In this document: positions 26,837-36,121 of the stretch, piece by piece
Layout: each line of letters starts with the position of its first letter
Position numbering within the stretch: position 1 is the first letter of the stretch
DNA from: Gaiellasilicea sp963802765
GTDB taxonomy: Bacteria; Actinomycetota; Thermoleophilia; Gaiellales; Gaiellaceae
DNA: 64,000 nt
Assembly: GCA_963802765.1 (NCBI GenBank)
Contig: CAWDJZ010000013.1
Span: forward strand, 434,001 to 498,000
Reading direction: 5' to 3'
Translations under genes and position numbers: made by a program
Notes under the pieces: model-generated
Told to the model about the DNA's origin: nothing
What the model saw: only the letters and a program-made list of their open reading frames with translations
Databases searched by the model: none

Positions 26837-28002
26837 CCCGCGCTCGGCAGGCGACCCGCGGCTGCGGTCGCCCCGCGCAGCCGCTCGGCGAGCTCGTCCG
26901 TCAGCCGGCCTGGCTCGAGCTGCCACTGCCAGTTGCCGTACGGCTCACCGGGCCTGTTCATCCGACCCTCGCTGCCGAGACCGAGCACGTCCTGCACCGG
27001 CACCATCGCGAGGGCGGCGCGGGACGAGAGTGCGAGCTCGAGCATCTGCCACGGGTCGCGGTCCGGCCAGTTGCCTCTGAGCGTGTCCGTGTCGTGCGTC
27101 GTCGTGTAGACGACCTGGCGGGCGCGATGGTTCTCGAGCGCGTGTGGATTGTCCGGCTCCGGGTTGAATGCCCACAGGAGAACGGCCATCCCGGGAAAGC
27201 CGAGGGCGTCCCGGAGCTGCTCGACGTCCTTCGTGATCACGCCGAGATCCTCGGCGATCACCGGTAGCTCCCCGAGCTCCGACTCGGCGGCCCGAAAGAG
27301 CGCCTCGCCCGGCCCGGGCAGCCAGTGGCCCGTGCGGGCGTCGAGCTCGTGCTCGCCCTCCGGGATCGCCCAGAAGGCCGCGAAGCCGCGAAAGTGGTCG
27401 ATGCGGACGAGATCGAAGAGCGCGAACGAGCGGCGGAGCCGCTCGATCCACCACCGGTAGCCGTCGCGGGCGACCGCGTCCCAGTCGAAGAGCGGGTTGC
27501 CCCAGTGCTGGCCCATCGGCCCGAGCTTGTCAGGCGGCGCCCCGGCGACGACGCCGGGCAGGAAGAGGTCGGGATGCGCCTGGTGGTCGACGCTCCCCTG
27601 GGCGACGTAGATCGGGACGTCGCCGATCACCCTGACCCCCCGTTCGCGTGCGTACGCGCGCAGCGCCGACCACTCGCGCTCGAACCGCACCTGGTCGGCG
27701 ATCGTGCCGCCGAGGCGTGCCCAGTCCTCGATCCAGAAGGCATTGGCGCGCCGGAAGGCGTTGCGCTCGCCGGCGGTGACCTTCGCTCTCGGCTCGGCCA
27801 GGAAGCCGTTCCAGGCCGCGAACGCGGACGCGGAGGCGTACGGCGAGCCGAGCTCGTCGGGCGGTCCCAGCGGCAGCACCTGCCACCAGCTCTGGCCCGC
27901 GGCGGCGAGCCAGTCGACGAAGGCGTAGGCCTCCGCCCCGAGGGTGCCGCCCGGCAGCGAGGTCGGGTGCAGCACGATCCCGCTCGATCGTTGAAGCTCC
28001 AT
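26833..28002 (-). CDS. malQ: 4-alpha-glucanotransferase (short MalQ)
   Basis: GH77 amylomaltase that disproportionates maltodextrins. 389 aa, about 100 fewer than most MalQ. Visible: SSGIVLHPTSLPG, SPYASASAFAAWN, RVIGDVPIYVAQGSVD, nucleophile Asp in LVRIDHFRGF, acid/base Glu in VIAEDLGVIT, and the HDTDT motif with the transition-state Asp. The missing residues lie between the SPYASASAF motif and the FEREWSALRAYA helix. Because frame and motifs are intact, this looks like a natural compact form. Its ATG at 28002 is back to back with glgE. A glycogen-turnover role beside glgE-treS-mak-glgB is likely. Confidence 0.92.
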   Translation of the reverse strand: MELQRSSGIVLHPTSLPGGTLGAEAYAFVDWLAAAGQSWWQVLPLGPPDELGSPYASASAFAAWNGFLAEPRAKVTAGERNAFRRANAFWIEDWARLGGTIADQVRFEREWSALRAYARERGVRVIGDVPIYVAQGSVDHQAHPDLFLPGVVAGAPPDKLGPMGQHWGNPLFDWDAVARDGYRWWIERLRRSFALFDLVRIDHFRGFAAFWAIPEGEHELDARTGHWLPGPGEALFRAAESELGELPVIAEDLGVITKDVEQLRDALGFPGMAVLLWAFNPEPDNPHALENHRARQVVYTTTHDTDTLRGNWPDRDPWQMLELALSSRAALAMVPVQDVLGLGSEGRMNRPGEPYGNWQWQLEPGRLTDELAERLRGATAAAGRLPSAG

Positions 28003-28045
28003 GGCGGCTGTTTACCGAATCGACGTCCGCGAGCATCTCGGAACC

Positions 28046-29859
28046 GTGTCCCTCCCGACGACCAGACAACCTCCGGCCCGCATCCAGATCCAGGCGGTGC
28101 AGCCGCAGGTCGACTGCGGCCGCTATCCGTTCAAGCGGACCGAGGGCGACCGGGTGGAGGTCTCGGCGAACGTCTTCAAGGACGGCCACGACATCCTGCG
28201 CGGCGGTCGTCCGCTACCGGCGCGTGGGCGCCCGCCGCTGGCAGGAGCGGCCGCTCGAGCCGGTCGGCAACGATCGCTGGGAGGGCAGCTTCGAGGTGGC
28301 GGAGCTCGGACGCTGGCAGTTCACGATCGAGGCGTGGGTCGACCGGTACGCGACGATGCTCGACGAGCTCGACCGCAAGCTCGCGGCCGGACAGACCGAC
28401 CTCGCGGGCGAGCTGGCCGAGGCGGAGCTCCTGTTCGGGCCCGGCGACCTCGACACGTGGCACGCCGCCGCACCCGGGCTCGGCGAGAAGGACCGGCACG
28501 GGAAGACCTCGCTCGCGCGGCCGCTCGAGGTCGACGTCGAGCGCGAGCGCGCCCGCTTCGGCAGCTGGTACGAGCTCTTTCCGCGCTCCTGGGGCGGCTT
28601 CGAGGGGGTCGAGCGGGCGCTGCCGCAGCTCGCGGAGCTCGGTTTCGACGTCGTCTACCTGCCCCCGATCCACCCGATCGGGACGACGAATCGCAAGGGC
28701 CGGAACAACGCCCTCGTCGCGGAGAAGGACGATCCCGGGAGCCCGTGGGCGATCGGGGGCCCGGAGGGCGGCCATGACGCCGATCCACCCCGAGCTCGGG
28801 ACGCTCGAGGACTTCGACCGGCTCGTCGAGGCTGCGCGGGCGCACGGCCTCGAGATCGCGCTCGACTTCGCGATCCAGTGCTCGCCCGACCATCCCTGGC
28901 TGCGCGAGCACCCGGAGTGGTTCAACCGACGCCCCGACGGGACGCTCAAGTACGCCGAGAACCCGCCCAAGCGCTACCAGGACATCTACAACGTCAACTT
29001 CGACTCCGAGGACTGGCGCGGTCTCTGGGAGGCGCTCCGCGACGTCGTCCTCCACTGGTGCCGGCACGGCGTGCGCGCCTTCCGCGTCGACAACCCGCAC
29101 ACGAAGTCGGTGCCGTTCTGGGAGTGGCTGATCGGCGAGGTGCGCGCGGAGTTCCCCGACACCATCTTCTTCGCGGAGGCGTTCACGCGGCCGGCGATGA
29201 TGACGACGCTCGCGAAGATCGGGTTCAGCCAGTCGTACACCTACTTCACGTGGAAGAACACCAAGGCCGAGCTGCAGGAGTTCCTCGGCATGCTGCTCGA
29301 GTGGGCGCCCTTCTACCGCCCGAACTTCTTCGCGAACACGCCGGACATCCTCCACGAGTACTTGCAGGAGGGCGGCCCGCCGGCGTTCGCGACCAGGCTC
29401 GTGCTCGCCGCGACGCTCTCACCCTCCTACGGGATCTACTCAGGCTACGAGCACTTCGAGCGGGTGCCGGTGGCCCACGGGAGCGAGGAGTACCTCGACT
29501 CGGAGAAGTACGAGGTCAAGCAGCGCGCGCTCGACGGGCCGCTGCTGCCGCTCGTCCGGCGGCTGAACGAGATCCGCCGGGGCGAGCCTGCCCTGCAGCG
29601 CTTCGAGAACCTCCGCCTGCTCGAGACGCACGGCGAGCACGTCTTGGCGTATGCAAAGGGGACGGAGATCGCCGTCGCGGTCAACCTTGATCCCCACGCT
29701 CCGCGCGAGGACGTCGTCGTCGTGACGCCCGACCTCGGGCTGCCCGAGCAGTTCCCGGTGCTCGACCTGCTCACGGGCGCGCGCTACCGCTGGCGGATCG
29801 GCCGCAACTACGTCGGCCTTGCACCGGGGCAGGCCCATGTGCTCAAGGTGGGAACATGA
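28046..29859 (+). CDS. glgE: GlgE maltosyltransferase (frameshifts near 28203 and 28782)
   Basis: Transfers maltose from maltose-1-phosphate to alpha-1,4-glucan; GH13_3. About 600 aa when bridged. N-terminus: RIQIQAVQPQVDCGRYPFKR and GDRVEVSANVFKDGHDILR, then (frame jump, one extra G) AVVRYRRVG, ELFPRSWGGFEGVERALPQL and YLPPIHPIGTTNRKGRNN. At GGPEGGHDA a second jump (one extra C) leads to IHPELGTLEDFDRLV. The nucleophile Asp is in VRAFRVDNPHTKSVPFWEW and the acid Glu in FFAEAFTRPAMM. Start GTG 28046 is preferred by homology; ATG 28001 is also in frame. The stop overlaps the treS ATG (ATGA). Confidence 0.9.
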
Positions 29860-31598
29860 GGGCCGAATTCCAGCGCTTTCCGAGTTGCAAGCGGGAAACC
29901 GCCTCAACGAGTCTGAGGACGGACGTGTCTGAACCCGGCCACTGGTTCGAGTCCAACCCGCTGTGGTTCAAGACCGCGGTCTTCTACGAGATCCACACGC
30001 GGGCGTTCTTCGACGGCAACGACGACGGCTCCGGCGACTTCCGCGGCCTGCAGCAGAAGCTCGACTACCTGCAGTGGCTCGGGATCGACTGCATCTGGCT
30101 GCTGCCGTTCTATCCCTCGCCGCTCCGCGACGGCGGCTACGACATCGCCGACTTCTACGGGATCAACCCGGACTACGGCACCGTCGAGGACTTCCGCGCC
30201 TTCGTCGGGGCGGCACACGAGCGCGGGATCCGCGTGATCGTCGATCTGGTCATGAACCACACCTCCGCCGACCACCCGTGGTTCCAGGCATCGCGCGAGG
30301 ATCCCGAGGGCCCCTACGGCGACTGGTATGTCTGGTCGGACACGGATGAGCCGTACCGGGACGCACGCATCATCTTCGTCGACACCGAGGTCTCGAACTG
30401 GACGTTCGACTCGGTGCGCGGGCAGTACTACTGGCACCGCTTCTTCAGCCACCAGCCGGACCTGAACTACGAGAACCCGGCGGTCCGTGAGGCGATGCTG
30501 GACGTGCTTCGCTTCTGGCTCGACATCGGGCTGGACGGCTTCAGGCTCGACGCGGTCCCGTATCTCTTCGAAGAGGAGGGCACGATCTGCGAGAACCTGC
30601 CGCGGACTCACGAGTACCTGCAGCGGATTCGCGCCGAGGTCGACGCGAAGTACCCCGATACCGTCCTCCTCGCCGAGGCGAACCAGTGGCCGGAGGACGT
30701 CGTCGCCTACTTCGGCGAGGGGGACGGCGACGAGTGCCACATGGCCTTCCACTTTCCCGTAATGCCGCGCATGTTCATGTCGCTGCGGCGCGAGGAGGCC
30801 CGGCCGATGATCGAGATCCTCGACCGCACCCCGCAGATCCCGAGAAACGCGCAGTGGGGCCTCTTCCTCCGCAACCACGACGAGCTGACGCTCGAGATGG
30901 TCACGGACGACGAGCGCGACTACATGTACGACGAGTACGCGAAGGACCCGCGCATGAAGCTGAACCTCGGCATCCGTCGTCGGCTCGCCCCGCTCCTGGA
31001 CGGCGGCCGCGACGAGATCGAGCTCATGCACGCGATCCTCTTCTCGCTCCCGGGTTCGCCCGTGCTCTACTACGGAGACGAGATCGCGATGGGCGACAAT
31101 GTCTACCTGGGCGACCGGGACGGCGTTCGCACGCCGATGCAGTGGACCGGCGACCGGAACGGCGGCTTCTCGCGGGCAGACTTCGCCCAGCTCTATCTCC
31201 CGCCGCTCATGGATCCCGTCTACGGCTTCCAGGCCGTCAACATCGAGGCGCAGCTGCGCCTCCCGACCTCGCTCCTGCGCTGGCTGCGCCGCTTCGTCGA
31301 GCTCCGGAAGGAGCATCCGGTCTTCGGCCTCGGCGACTACAGCGTCCTGCGGCCCGAGAACCCGAAGATCTTTGCGCACATCCGCTCGTTCTCCGAGGAC
31401 ATCGTCCTGTGCGTCCACAACCTCGCCCGCACCGCGCAGGCGGTCGAGCTCGACCTCTCGGCCTTCTCCGGCCGCGTGCCGGTGGAGCTCTTCGGCAACA
31501 CCGAGTTTCCCAAGATCGGCGAGCTGCCGTACCTGCTCACGCTCGGCCCGCGAGGCTTCTTCTGGTTCCAGCTCAGGGATCCGGCGGACGACCAATGA
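29856..31598 (+). CDS. treS: Trehalose synthase (maltose alpha-D-glucosyltransferase)
   Basis: Interconverts trehalose and maltose; GH13_16. 580 aa from ATG 29856, which overlaps the glgE stop and follows AAGGTGGG. GTG 29925 after GAGGAC is an alternative and matches the point where family similarity begins (HWFESNPLWFKTAVFYE). Visible: DLVMNHTSADHPWF, nucleophile in GLDGFRLDAVPYLFEEEG, acid Glu in LLAEANQWPEDV, LRNHDELTLEMVT, and YYGDEIAMGDN. Intact. It supplies maltose to the maltokinase encoded next, whose ATG overlaps its stop. Confidence 0.94.
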   Translation: MRAEFQRFPSCKRETASTSLRTDVSEPGHWFESNPLWFKTAVFYEIHTRAFFDGNDDGSGDFRGLQQKLDYLQWLGIDCIWLLPFYPSPLRDGGYDIADFYGINPDYGTVEDFRAFVGAAHERGIRVIVDLVMNHTSADHPWFQASREDPEGPYGDWYVWSDTDEPYRDARIIFVDTEVSNWTFDSVRGQYYWHRFFSHQPDLNYENPAVREAMLDVLRFWLDIGLDGFRLDAVPYLFEEEGTICENLPRTHEYLQRIRAEVDAKYPDTVLLAEANQWPEDVVAYFGEGDGDECHMAFHFPVMPRMFMSLRREEARPMIEILDRTPQIPRNAQWGLFLRNHDELTLEMVTDDERDYMYDEYAKDPRMKLNLGIRRRLAPLLDGGRDEIELMHAILFSLPGSPVLYYGDEIAMGDNVYLGDRDGVRTPMQWTGDRNGGFSRADFAQLYLPPLMDPVYGFQAVNIEAQLRLPTSLLRWLRRFVELRKEHPVFGLGDYSVLRPENPKIFAHIRSFSEDIVLCVHNLARTAQAVELDLSAFSGRVPVELFGNTEFPKIGELPYLLTLGPRGFFWFQLRDPADDQ

Positions 31599-33010
31599 GC
31601 GCCGAGCTCCGCGAGCGCATCGAGCAGGGCGAGCTGAGCTTCCTCGACGGGCTCGTCCTGCTCGGGACGATCGCGTCCCAGCGCTGGTTCGGAGGGAAGT
31701 CGCGCGACGTCCTCGACGCGCGCGTGCTCGACGCCGGCGTCGCTCCCGGCGGGCCTCCGATCCTCGCCTTCGCCGTTGTCGAGGTCCGCTACGGGTTGCA
31801 GACCCACGACCTCTACCACCTGCCGCTCGGCTTCCGTCCGCGGGACCAGGGCTGGGATACGGCCGTGATCGCCGAGACCGAGGGCTGGGTCGTCTACGAC
31901 GCCGTCGCCGATCCCGAGCTGATGCGACAGCTCGTCGGGCTGATCGCCGCCCGCGAGAAACTGGACCTCGACGAGGCGACGCTCGCGTTCCGCGCCCACG
32001 AAAGGCTCGGCGAGCGCCTGGGCGAGCCCGCGTCGATCCGCTCGATGGGCGTCGACCAGTCGAACAGCTCACTCGTGCTCGACGAGTCGCTGGCGCTGAA
32101 GCTCTACCGCCGGCTCGAGCCGGGGATGAACCCCGAGCTCGAGCTGCTCCGCTTCCTCACCGACCGAGGGTTCGAGCACATCGCGGCGCTCGAGGGGTGG
32201 GTCTCGTACGAGGGCAGGCCGCTGGAGGCGACGCTCGGCATCCTGCAGCGCTTCGTGCCCTCGCACGGGGACGGCTGGAGTCTGGCGCTCGACACGCTCG
32301 CTTCGGACCCCGGCTGGCTGCCGGCGCACGCGCGGCGGCTCGGCGTCGTGACCGCGGAGCTCCACAACACGCTCGCCTCCGACCCGAACGATCCCCACTT
32401 CGCGCCGGAGGAGCCGAGTGCCGAGGCGCTCGCCCTCCTCTCCGCGTCGATCGACGAAGAGATAGAGCACGTCTTCACGTCGCTTCCCGACATTCCCGCC
32501 GTGGCGCCGGTCGCGGGTCGTGGTGAGGACGTGCGCGACCGGCTGCGCTCGCTCACCCACATCGGGCAGGTCGGCAAGGTGATTCGCCACCACGGCGACT
32601 ACCACCTGGCGCAGGCGCTCTGGACGGTCGACGAGGACTGGCTCATCCTCGACTTCGAGGGGGAGCCGGCCCGTCCGGTGCCGGAACGCCGCCGCAAGCT
32701 GTCGCCGCTGCGGGACGTCGCCGGGATGCTGCGCTCGTTCGCGTATGCGGCCTCGGCCTCGATCATCCAGCGCGGGGTGGAGCCACCCGCGGACTGGGAG
32801 CAGTCCTGCCGCTCCGAGTTCCTCGCCGGCTACCAGGAGACGATCGAGCCGGGGTTGCTCCCCTCCGGTGAGCAGTCGATCCAGCGGCTCCTGATGGTCT
32901 TCGAGCTGCAGAAGGCGGTCTACGAGCTCCGCTACGAGCTCGGTAGCCGCCCGGACTGGGTCTCGATCCCGGTCGCAGGGATTCTGCGCCTGCTGGAGTC
33001 TGAGGTATGA
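31595..33010 (+). CDS. mak: Maltokinase (Pep2-like)
   Basis: Phosphorylates maltose to maltose-1-phosphate with ATP, feeding GlgE. 471 aa. Visible: cap-domain start QRWFGGKSRDVLDARVLDAG, QSNSSLVLDESLALKLYRRL in the ATP lobe, catalytic HHGDYHLAQALWTV with the general-base Asp, and metal-binding LILDFEGEPARPVPERRRK. In some actinobacteria it is fused to TreS; here the two are separate, with start and stop overlapping (ATGA). The third gene of the GlgE pathway operon. The 148 bp after it hold the glgB leader hairpin. Confidence 0.93.
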   Translation: MSAELRERIEQGELSFLDGLVLLGTIASQRWFGGKSRDVLDARVLDAGVAPGGPPILAFAVVEVRYGLQTHDLYHLPLGFRPRDQGWDTAVIAETEGWVVYDAVADPELMRQLVGLIAAREKLDLDEATLAFRAHERLGERLGEPASIRSMGVDQSNSSLVLDESLALKLYRRLEPGMNPELELLRFLTDRGFEHIAALEGWVSYEGRPLEATLGILQRFVPSHGDGWSLALDTLASDPGWLPAHARRLGVVTAELHNTLASDPNDPHFAPEEPSAEALALLSASIDEEIEHVFTSLPDIPAVAPVAGRGEDVRDRLRSLTHIGQVGKVIRHHGDYHLAQALWTVDEDWLILDFEGEPARPVPERRRKLSPLRDVAGMLRSFAYAASASIIQRGVEPPADWEQSCRSEFLAGYQETIEPGLLPSGEQSIQRLLMVFELQKAVYELRYELGSRPDWVSIPVAGILRLLESEV

Positions 33011-33106
33011 AGTCCCTCACGTTCCTGGGGCGCTGCTCGCGTCGCGTAGGCCGGTGGGACAGTACGGGGGTACGGCCCGCCGGCTGGAGCGGTGCGAGCG
33101 GCGTCA

Positions 33107-33148
33107 GCCTTTCGCGGAGCCCGGCTCCGCCGGGCGGGAGCGAAAGGC
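33107..33148 (+). promoter_or_regulatory. Hairpin in the glgB leader
   Basis: Arms GCCTTTCGC (33107-33115) and GCGAAAGGC (33140-33148) pair perfectly over 9 bp. Inside the loop GGAGCC and GGCTCC (33117-33129) form a second small hairpin. The right arm contains the AAAGG that would serve as ribosome site for the start at 33159, so folding could lower glgB translation relative to treS and mak. Confidence 0.45.
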
Positions 33149-33167
33149 GGCCAGGGACGTGAGGCTC
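33143..33167 (+). repeat. 25-nt start-site repeat, copy 1
   Basis: The stretch AAAGGCGGCCAG, one variable base, then GACGTGAGGCTC covers the ribosome site and first codons (GTG AGG CTC) of glgB. It recurs with a single mismatch at 36914-36938, where it does the same for an unrelated permease gene. Confidence 0.6.
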
Positions 33168-35015
33168 GGCGAGCTCGATCTGCATCTCGCGGGCGAGGGG
33201 CGGCACGAGCGGATCTACGAACGGCTGGGCGCGCACGTCGGCGACGAGGGCGTCTCGTTCGCTGTCTGGGCGCCGAATGCGCGCAAGGTCTCCGTCGTCG
33301 GCGACTGGAACCGCTGGGACGGGCAGGTCGACGCGCTCGAGTCGCTCGGCGCGTCCGGAATCTGGGCGGCGATGGTCCCGGACGCGTCGGAGGGTGACGG
33401 CTACAAGTTCGAGGTCCACGGCGCCGACGGCGAGCTGCGGCTGAAGGCCGATCCGTTCGCCTTCCACGCCGAGGTCCCGCCCAAGACGGCGTCGAGGATC
33501 TATCGCTCGACCTACGAGTGGGAGGACGATGCCTGGCTCGAGCGCCGGCGCGCCTCCGACGCGCTGCACGAGCCGCTCTCGATCTACGAGGTGCACGCCC
33601 CATCCTGGCAGCTGGGGCTCGGGTGGCAGGGCCTGGCGGAGCAGCTCGTCCCCTACGTGCAGGAGCAGGGCTTCACGCACGTCGAGTTCCTGCCGGTGAT
33701 GCACCATCCCTTCTCGGGCTCGTGGGGCTACCAGGTGACGGGCTTCTACGCGCCCGTCGCCACGCTCGGCGAGCCGGACGAGCTGCGTGCGCTCGTGGAC
33801 GCGTTCCACCGGGCCGGGATCGGCGTGATCCTCGACTGGGTCCCGGCTCACTTCCCACGAGACGAGTTCGCGCTCGCCCGCTTCGACGGGACGGCGCTCT
33901 ACGAGCACGAGGACCCGCGCCGCGGCGCGCACCCGGACTGGGGGACGCTGATCTTCAACCTCGGCCGGAACGAGGTGCGCAACTTCCTGCTCGCGAACGC
34001 GCTCTACTGGGTGCGCGAGTTCCACGCGGACGGTCTCCGGGTCGACGCGGTCGCCTCGATGCTCTACCTCGACTACTCGCGCCGGGCGGACGAGTGGGTT
34101 CCGAACGCGTTCGGCGGGCGGGAGGACCTGGAGGCGGTCTCGTTCCTGCGCGAGCTGAACGAGGTGCTGCACGAGCGCGAGCCGGGCGTGCTCTCGATCG
34201 CGGAGGAGTCGACCGCGTGGCCGGGCGTCTCGCGGCCGACGTACCTCGGTGGGCTCGGCTTCGGCTTCAAGTGGAACATGGGCTGGATGCACGACACGCT
34301 CGAGTACTTCTCCAAGGAGCCGGTCCACCGCCGCTTCCACCACCACGAGCTGACGTTCTCGCTCGTCTACGCCTGGAACGAGAACTTCGTCCTGCCGCTC
34401 TCACACGACGAGGTCGTGCACGGCAAGCGCTCGCTGCTGGGACGCATGCGCGGCGACCGCTGGCAGCGCTTCGCGAACCTGCGAGCGCTCTTCGGCTACA
34501 TGTGGGCCCACCCGGGCAAGCAGCTGCTCTTCATGGGCGGCGAGTTCGGCCAAGAGGCCGAGTGGAGCGAGCCGGCGGGATCGCTCGACTGGCACCTGCT
34601 CGACGAGGCCGACCACGCGGGCGTGCAGGCGCTCGTCCGCGATCTCAACCGGATCTACACGGGCGAGCCGGCGCTCTGGGAGGTGGACCACTCGCACGAG
34701 GGCTTTCGCTGGCTCGAGCCGAACGCCGCCAACGAGAACGTCCTCGCGTTCGTCCGCCTGAGCGCGGACGCTTCACGGACGCTCGTCTGCGTCGCGAACT
34801 TCTCGCCCGTCGTCCGCGAGGGGTGGCGCGTCGGGCTACCGGCCGCCGGGCTCTGGCGAGAGGCACTCAACACCGACTCGCGGTTCTACGGCGGCTCCGA
34901 CGTCGGCAACGGGCTGGGGCTTCAGGCGGAGCCGGTGCCGTGGAACGAGCAGGCGCAGTCCGTCGAGGTGACCCTGCCGCCGCTCGCCACGGTCTGGCTC
35001 GTGCCCGACGCCTGA
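33159..35015 (+). CDS. glgB: 1,4-alpha-glucan branching enzyme
   Basis: Introduces alpha-1,6 branches into glucan made by GlgE; GH13_9. 618 aa from GTG 33159 (VRLGELDLHLAGEG). The frame is open back to 33054, but those residues are unlike the family. Visible: CBM48 domain (VSFAVWAPNARKVSVVGDWN), VEFLPVMHHPFSGSWGYQVT, nucleophile in GLRVDAVASMLYLDYSR, acid Glu in LSIAEESTAWPGV, LPLSHDEVVHGKRSLL, and GGEFGQEAEWSE. Intact. Last gene of the glgE operon. Confidence 0.94.
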   Translation: MRLGELDLHLAGEGRHERIYERLGAHVGDEGVSFAVWAPNARKVSVVGDWNRWDGQVDALESLGASGIWAAMVPDASEGDGYKFEVHGADGELRLKADPFAFHAEVPPKTASRIYRSTYEWEDDAWLERRRASDALHEPLSIYEVHAPSWQLGLGWQGLAEQLVPYVQEQGFTHVEFLPVMHHPFSGSWGYQVTGFYAPVATLGEPDELRALVDAFHRAGIGVILDWVPAHFPRDEFALARFDGTALYEHEDPRRGAHPDWGTLIFNLGRNEVRNFLLANALYWVREFHADGLRVDAVASMLYLDYSRRADEWVPNAFGGREDLEAVSFLRELNEVLHEREPGVLSIAEESTAWPGVSRPTYLGGLGFGFKWNMGWMHDTLEYFSKEPVHRRFHHHELTFSLVYAWNENFVLPLSHDEVVHGKRSLLGRMRGDRWQRFANLRALFGYMWAHPGKQLLFMGGEFGQEAEWSEPAGSLDWHLLDEADHAGVQALVRDLNRIYTGEPALWEVDHSHEGFRWLEPNAANENVLAFVRLSADASRTLVCVANFSPVVREGWRVGLPAAGLWREALNTDSRFYGGSDVGNGLGLQAEPVPWNEQAQSVEVTLPPLATVWLVPDA

Positions 35016-35018
35016 GGC

Positions 35019-35043
35019 ACCTTGTGTTTCTGAAACACAAGGT
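35019..35043. promoter_or_regulatory. 25-bp operator-like palindrome before the exporter operon
   Basis: ACCTTGTGTTTC (35019-35030), one central T, then GAAACACAAGGT (35032-35043): a perfect 12-bp inverted repeat. It is strikingly AT-rich for this genome. It lies over the -35 region of the -10 box at 35059 and three bases after the glgB stop. The design fits a TetR- or PadR-type repressor site controlling a drug exporter. No regulator gene lies next to it. The absence of a T-run and of a proper loop argues against a terminator. Confidence 0.65.
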
Positions 35044-35058
35044 CTCTCGGACCGTCGG

Positions 35059-35064
35059 TAGTGT
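35059..35064 (+). promoter_or_regulatory. -10 box of the DrrAB-like operon (leaderless)
   Basis: TAGTGT sits 6 nt before the GTG at 35071, so the mRNA would begin at the start codon. The palindrome at 35019-35043 occupies the position of the -35 element, which suits repression by steric block. Confidence 0.4.
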
Positions 35065-35070
35065 GGCGGC

Positions 35071-36060
35071 GTGGGGGGTCGTCCGAACAGCATCGAGGTT
35101 GAAGGGCTCGTCCGTGAGTTCAAGAAGGGACCGCGGGCGGTAGACGGGATCGACCTGAGGGTCGAGCCGGGCGAGATCTACGGCTTCCTCGGCCCGAACG
35201 GCGCAGGCAAGTCCACGACCGTCCTGATGCTGACGACCCTGCTGCCGCCGACGGCGGGAACGGCTCGCGTCGGCGGCTACGACGTCGTCCAGGAGGGCCC
35301 GAAGGTCCGGTCCGTGATCGGTGCGGCGCTCCAGGAAGCGGCGCTCGATCCGCTCCTGACGGGTCGCGATCATCTGCGCCTCCAGTCGACGCTGCAGGGG
35401 ATCCCGCGCGCGGAGCGCAAGGCCCGCACGGAGGAGCTGCTCGGCCGCGTCGGTCTCGCCGAGGCAGCCGACCGCAAGGTCAAGGGTTACTCCGGCGGGA
35501 TGAAGCGGCGGCTCGATCTGGCGCTCGCGCTCGTGCACCGGCCGCGCCTCCTCTTCCTCGACGAGCCGACGACGGGGCTCGACCCGCAGAGCCGGACGGC
35601 GCTCTGGGACGAGGTCGCCCGGCTCGCCCGCGAGGAGGGCGTGACCGTCTTCCTGACGACGCAGTACCTGGAGGAAGCGGACGTGCTCGCGAACCGGGTC
35701 GGGATCATCGACCACGGGCACATCGTGGCCGAGGGGACGCCGCGCGACCTGAAGGCGCAGATCGGCCGCCCAACCGTCGAGGCTGAGCCGGCCGACGGCG
35801 TCGACCGCGCCCGGATCGAGGCGGCGCTCGCCCGCTTCGGTGAGTCGGTCGTGGGCGCGCACAAGGGCGTGGCCGTGCGCCTGAGCGAAGGAGTCACCGG
35901 CCTCGCGGACGTCGTCCGTGTCCTCGACGCCGAAGGGCTCGCGGTCGAGAACCTGACGCTGCACGCACCTTCGCTCGACGACGTCTTCCTCGCCAAGACC
36001 GGCCGCTCGCTCGAGGGCGCCGGAGAGAGCGAGAACGGCGCGGGCCCGTCGCCGGCGTAG
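35071..36060 (+). CDS. DrrA-like ABC transporter ATP-binding protein
   Basis: ATPase of a daunorubicin-resistance-type exporter, 329 aa. Visible: Walker A GPNGAGKSTTVLML near residue 45, signature KGYSGGMKRRLDLALAL, Walker B LLFLDEPTTGLDPQSR, and TTQYLEEADVLANRVGIIDHG. The C-terminal domain (about 230-310) with LTLHAPSLDDVFLAKTGR is the DrrA hallmark. Two ABC-2 permease genes follow on the same strand, so the exporter may be a heterodimer. Drug or lipid export is probable for the family; the real substrate is unknown. Start GTG 35071, probably leaderless. Confidence 0.9.
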   Translation: MGGRPNSIEVEGLVREFKKGPRAVDGIDLRVEPGEIYGFLGPNGAGKSTTVLMLTTLLPPTAGTARVGGYDVVQEGPKVRSVIGAALQEAALDPLLTGRDHLRLQSTLQGIPRAERKARTEELLGRVGLAEAADRKVKGYSGGMKRRLDLALALVHRPRLLFLDEPTTGLDPQSRTALWDEVARLAREEGVTVFLTTQYLEEADVLANRVGIIDHGHIVAEGTPRDLKAQIGRPTVEAEPADGVDRARIEAALARFGESVVGAHKGVAVRLSEGVTGLADVVRVLDAEGLAVENLTLHAPSLDDVFLAKTGRSLEGAGESENGAGPSPA

Positions 36061-36086
36061 ACTTGGCGGAGCCGGCCATGAGCGGA

Positions 36087-36107
36087 GGTGCCGGCTTTGC
36101 CGGCACC
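36087..36107 (+). promoter_or_regulatory. Hairpin between ATPase and permease genes
   Basis: GGTGCCGGC (36087-36095) and GCCGGCACC (36099-36107) pair perfectly around a TTT loop. It lies in the 61-bp gap before the permease start at 36122. A role in mRNA stability or in tuning translation inside the operon is possible. No T-run follows, so it is not a classical terminator. Confidence 0.5.
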
Positions 36108-36121
36108 GGAGCGGGGACACA

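Noticed and set aside
29904..32072. 722-codon minus-strand frame opposite treS and maltokinase
   Set aside because: Shadow of two well-recognised plus-strand genes; low-complexity Arg/Val/Asp text.
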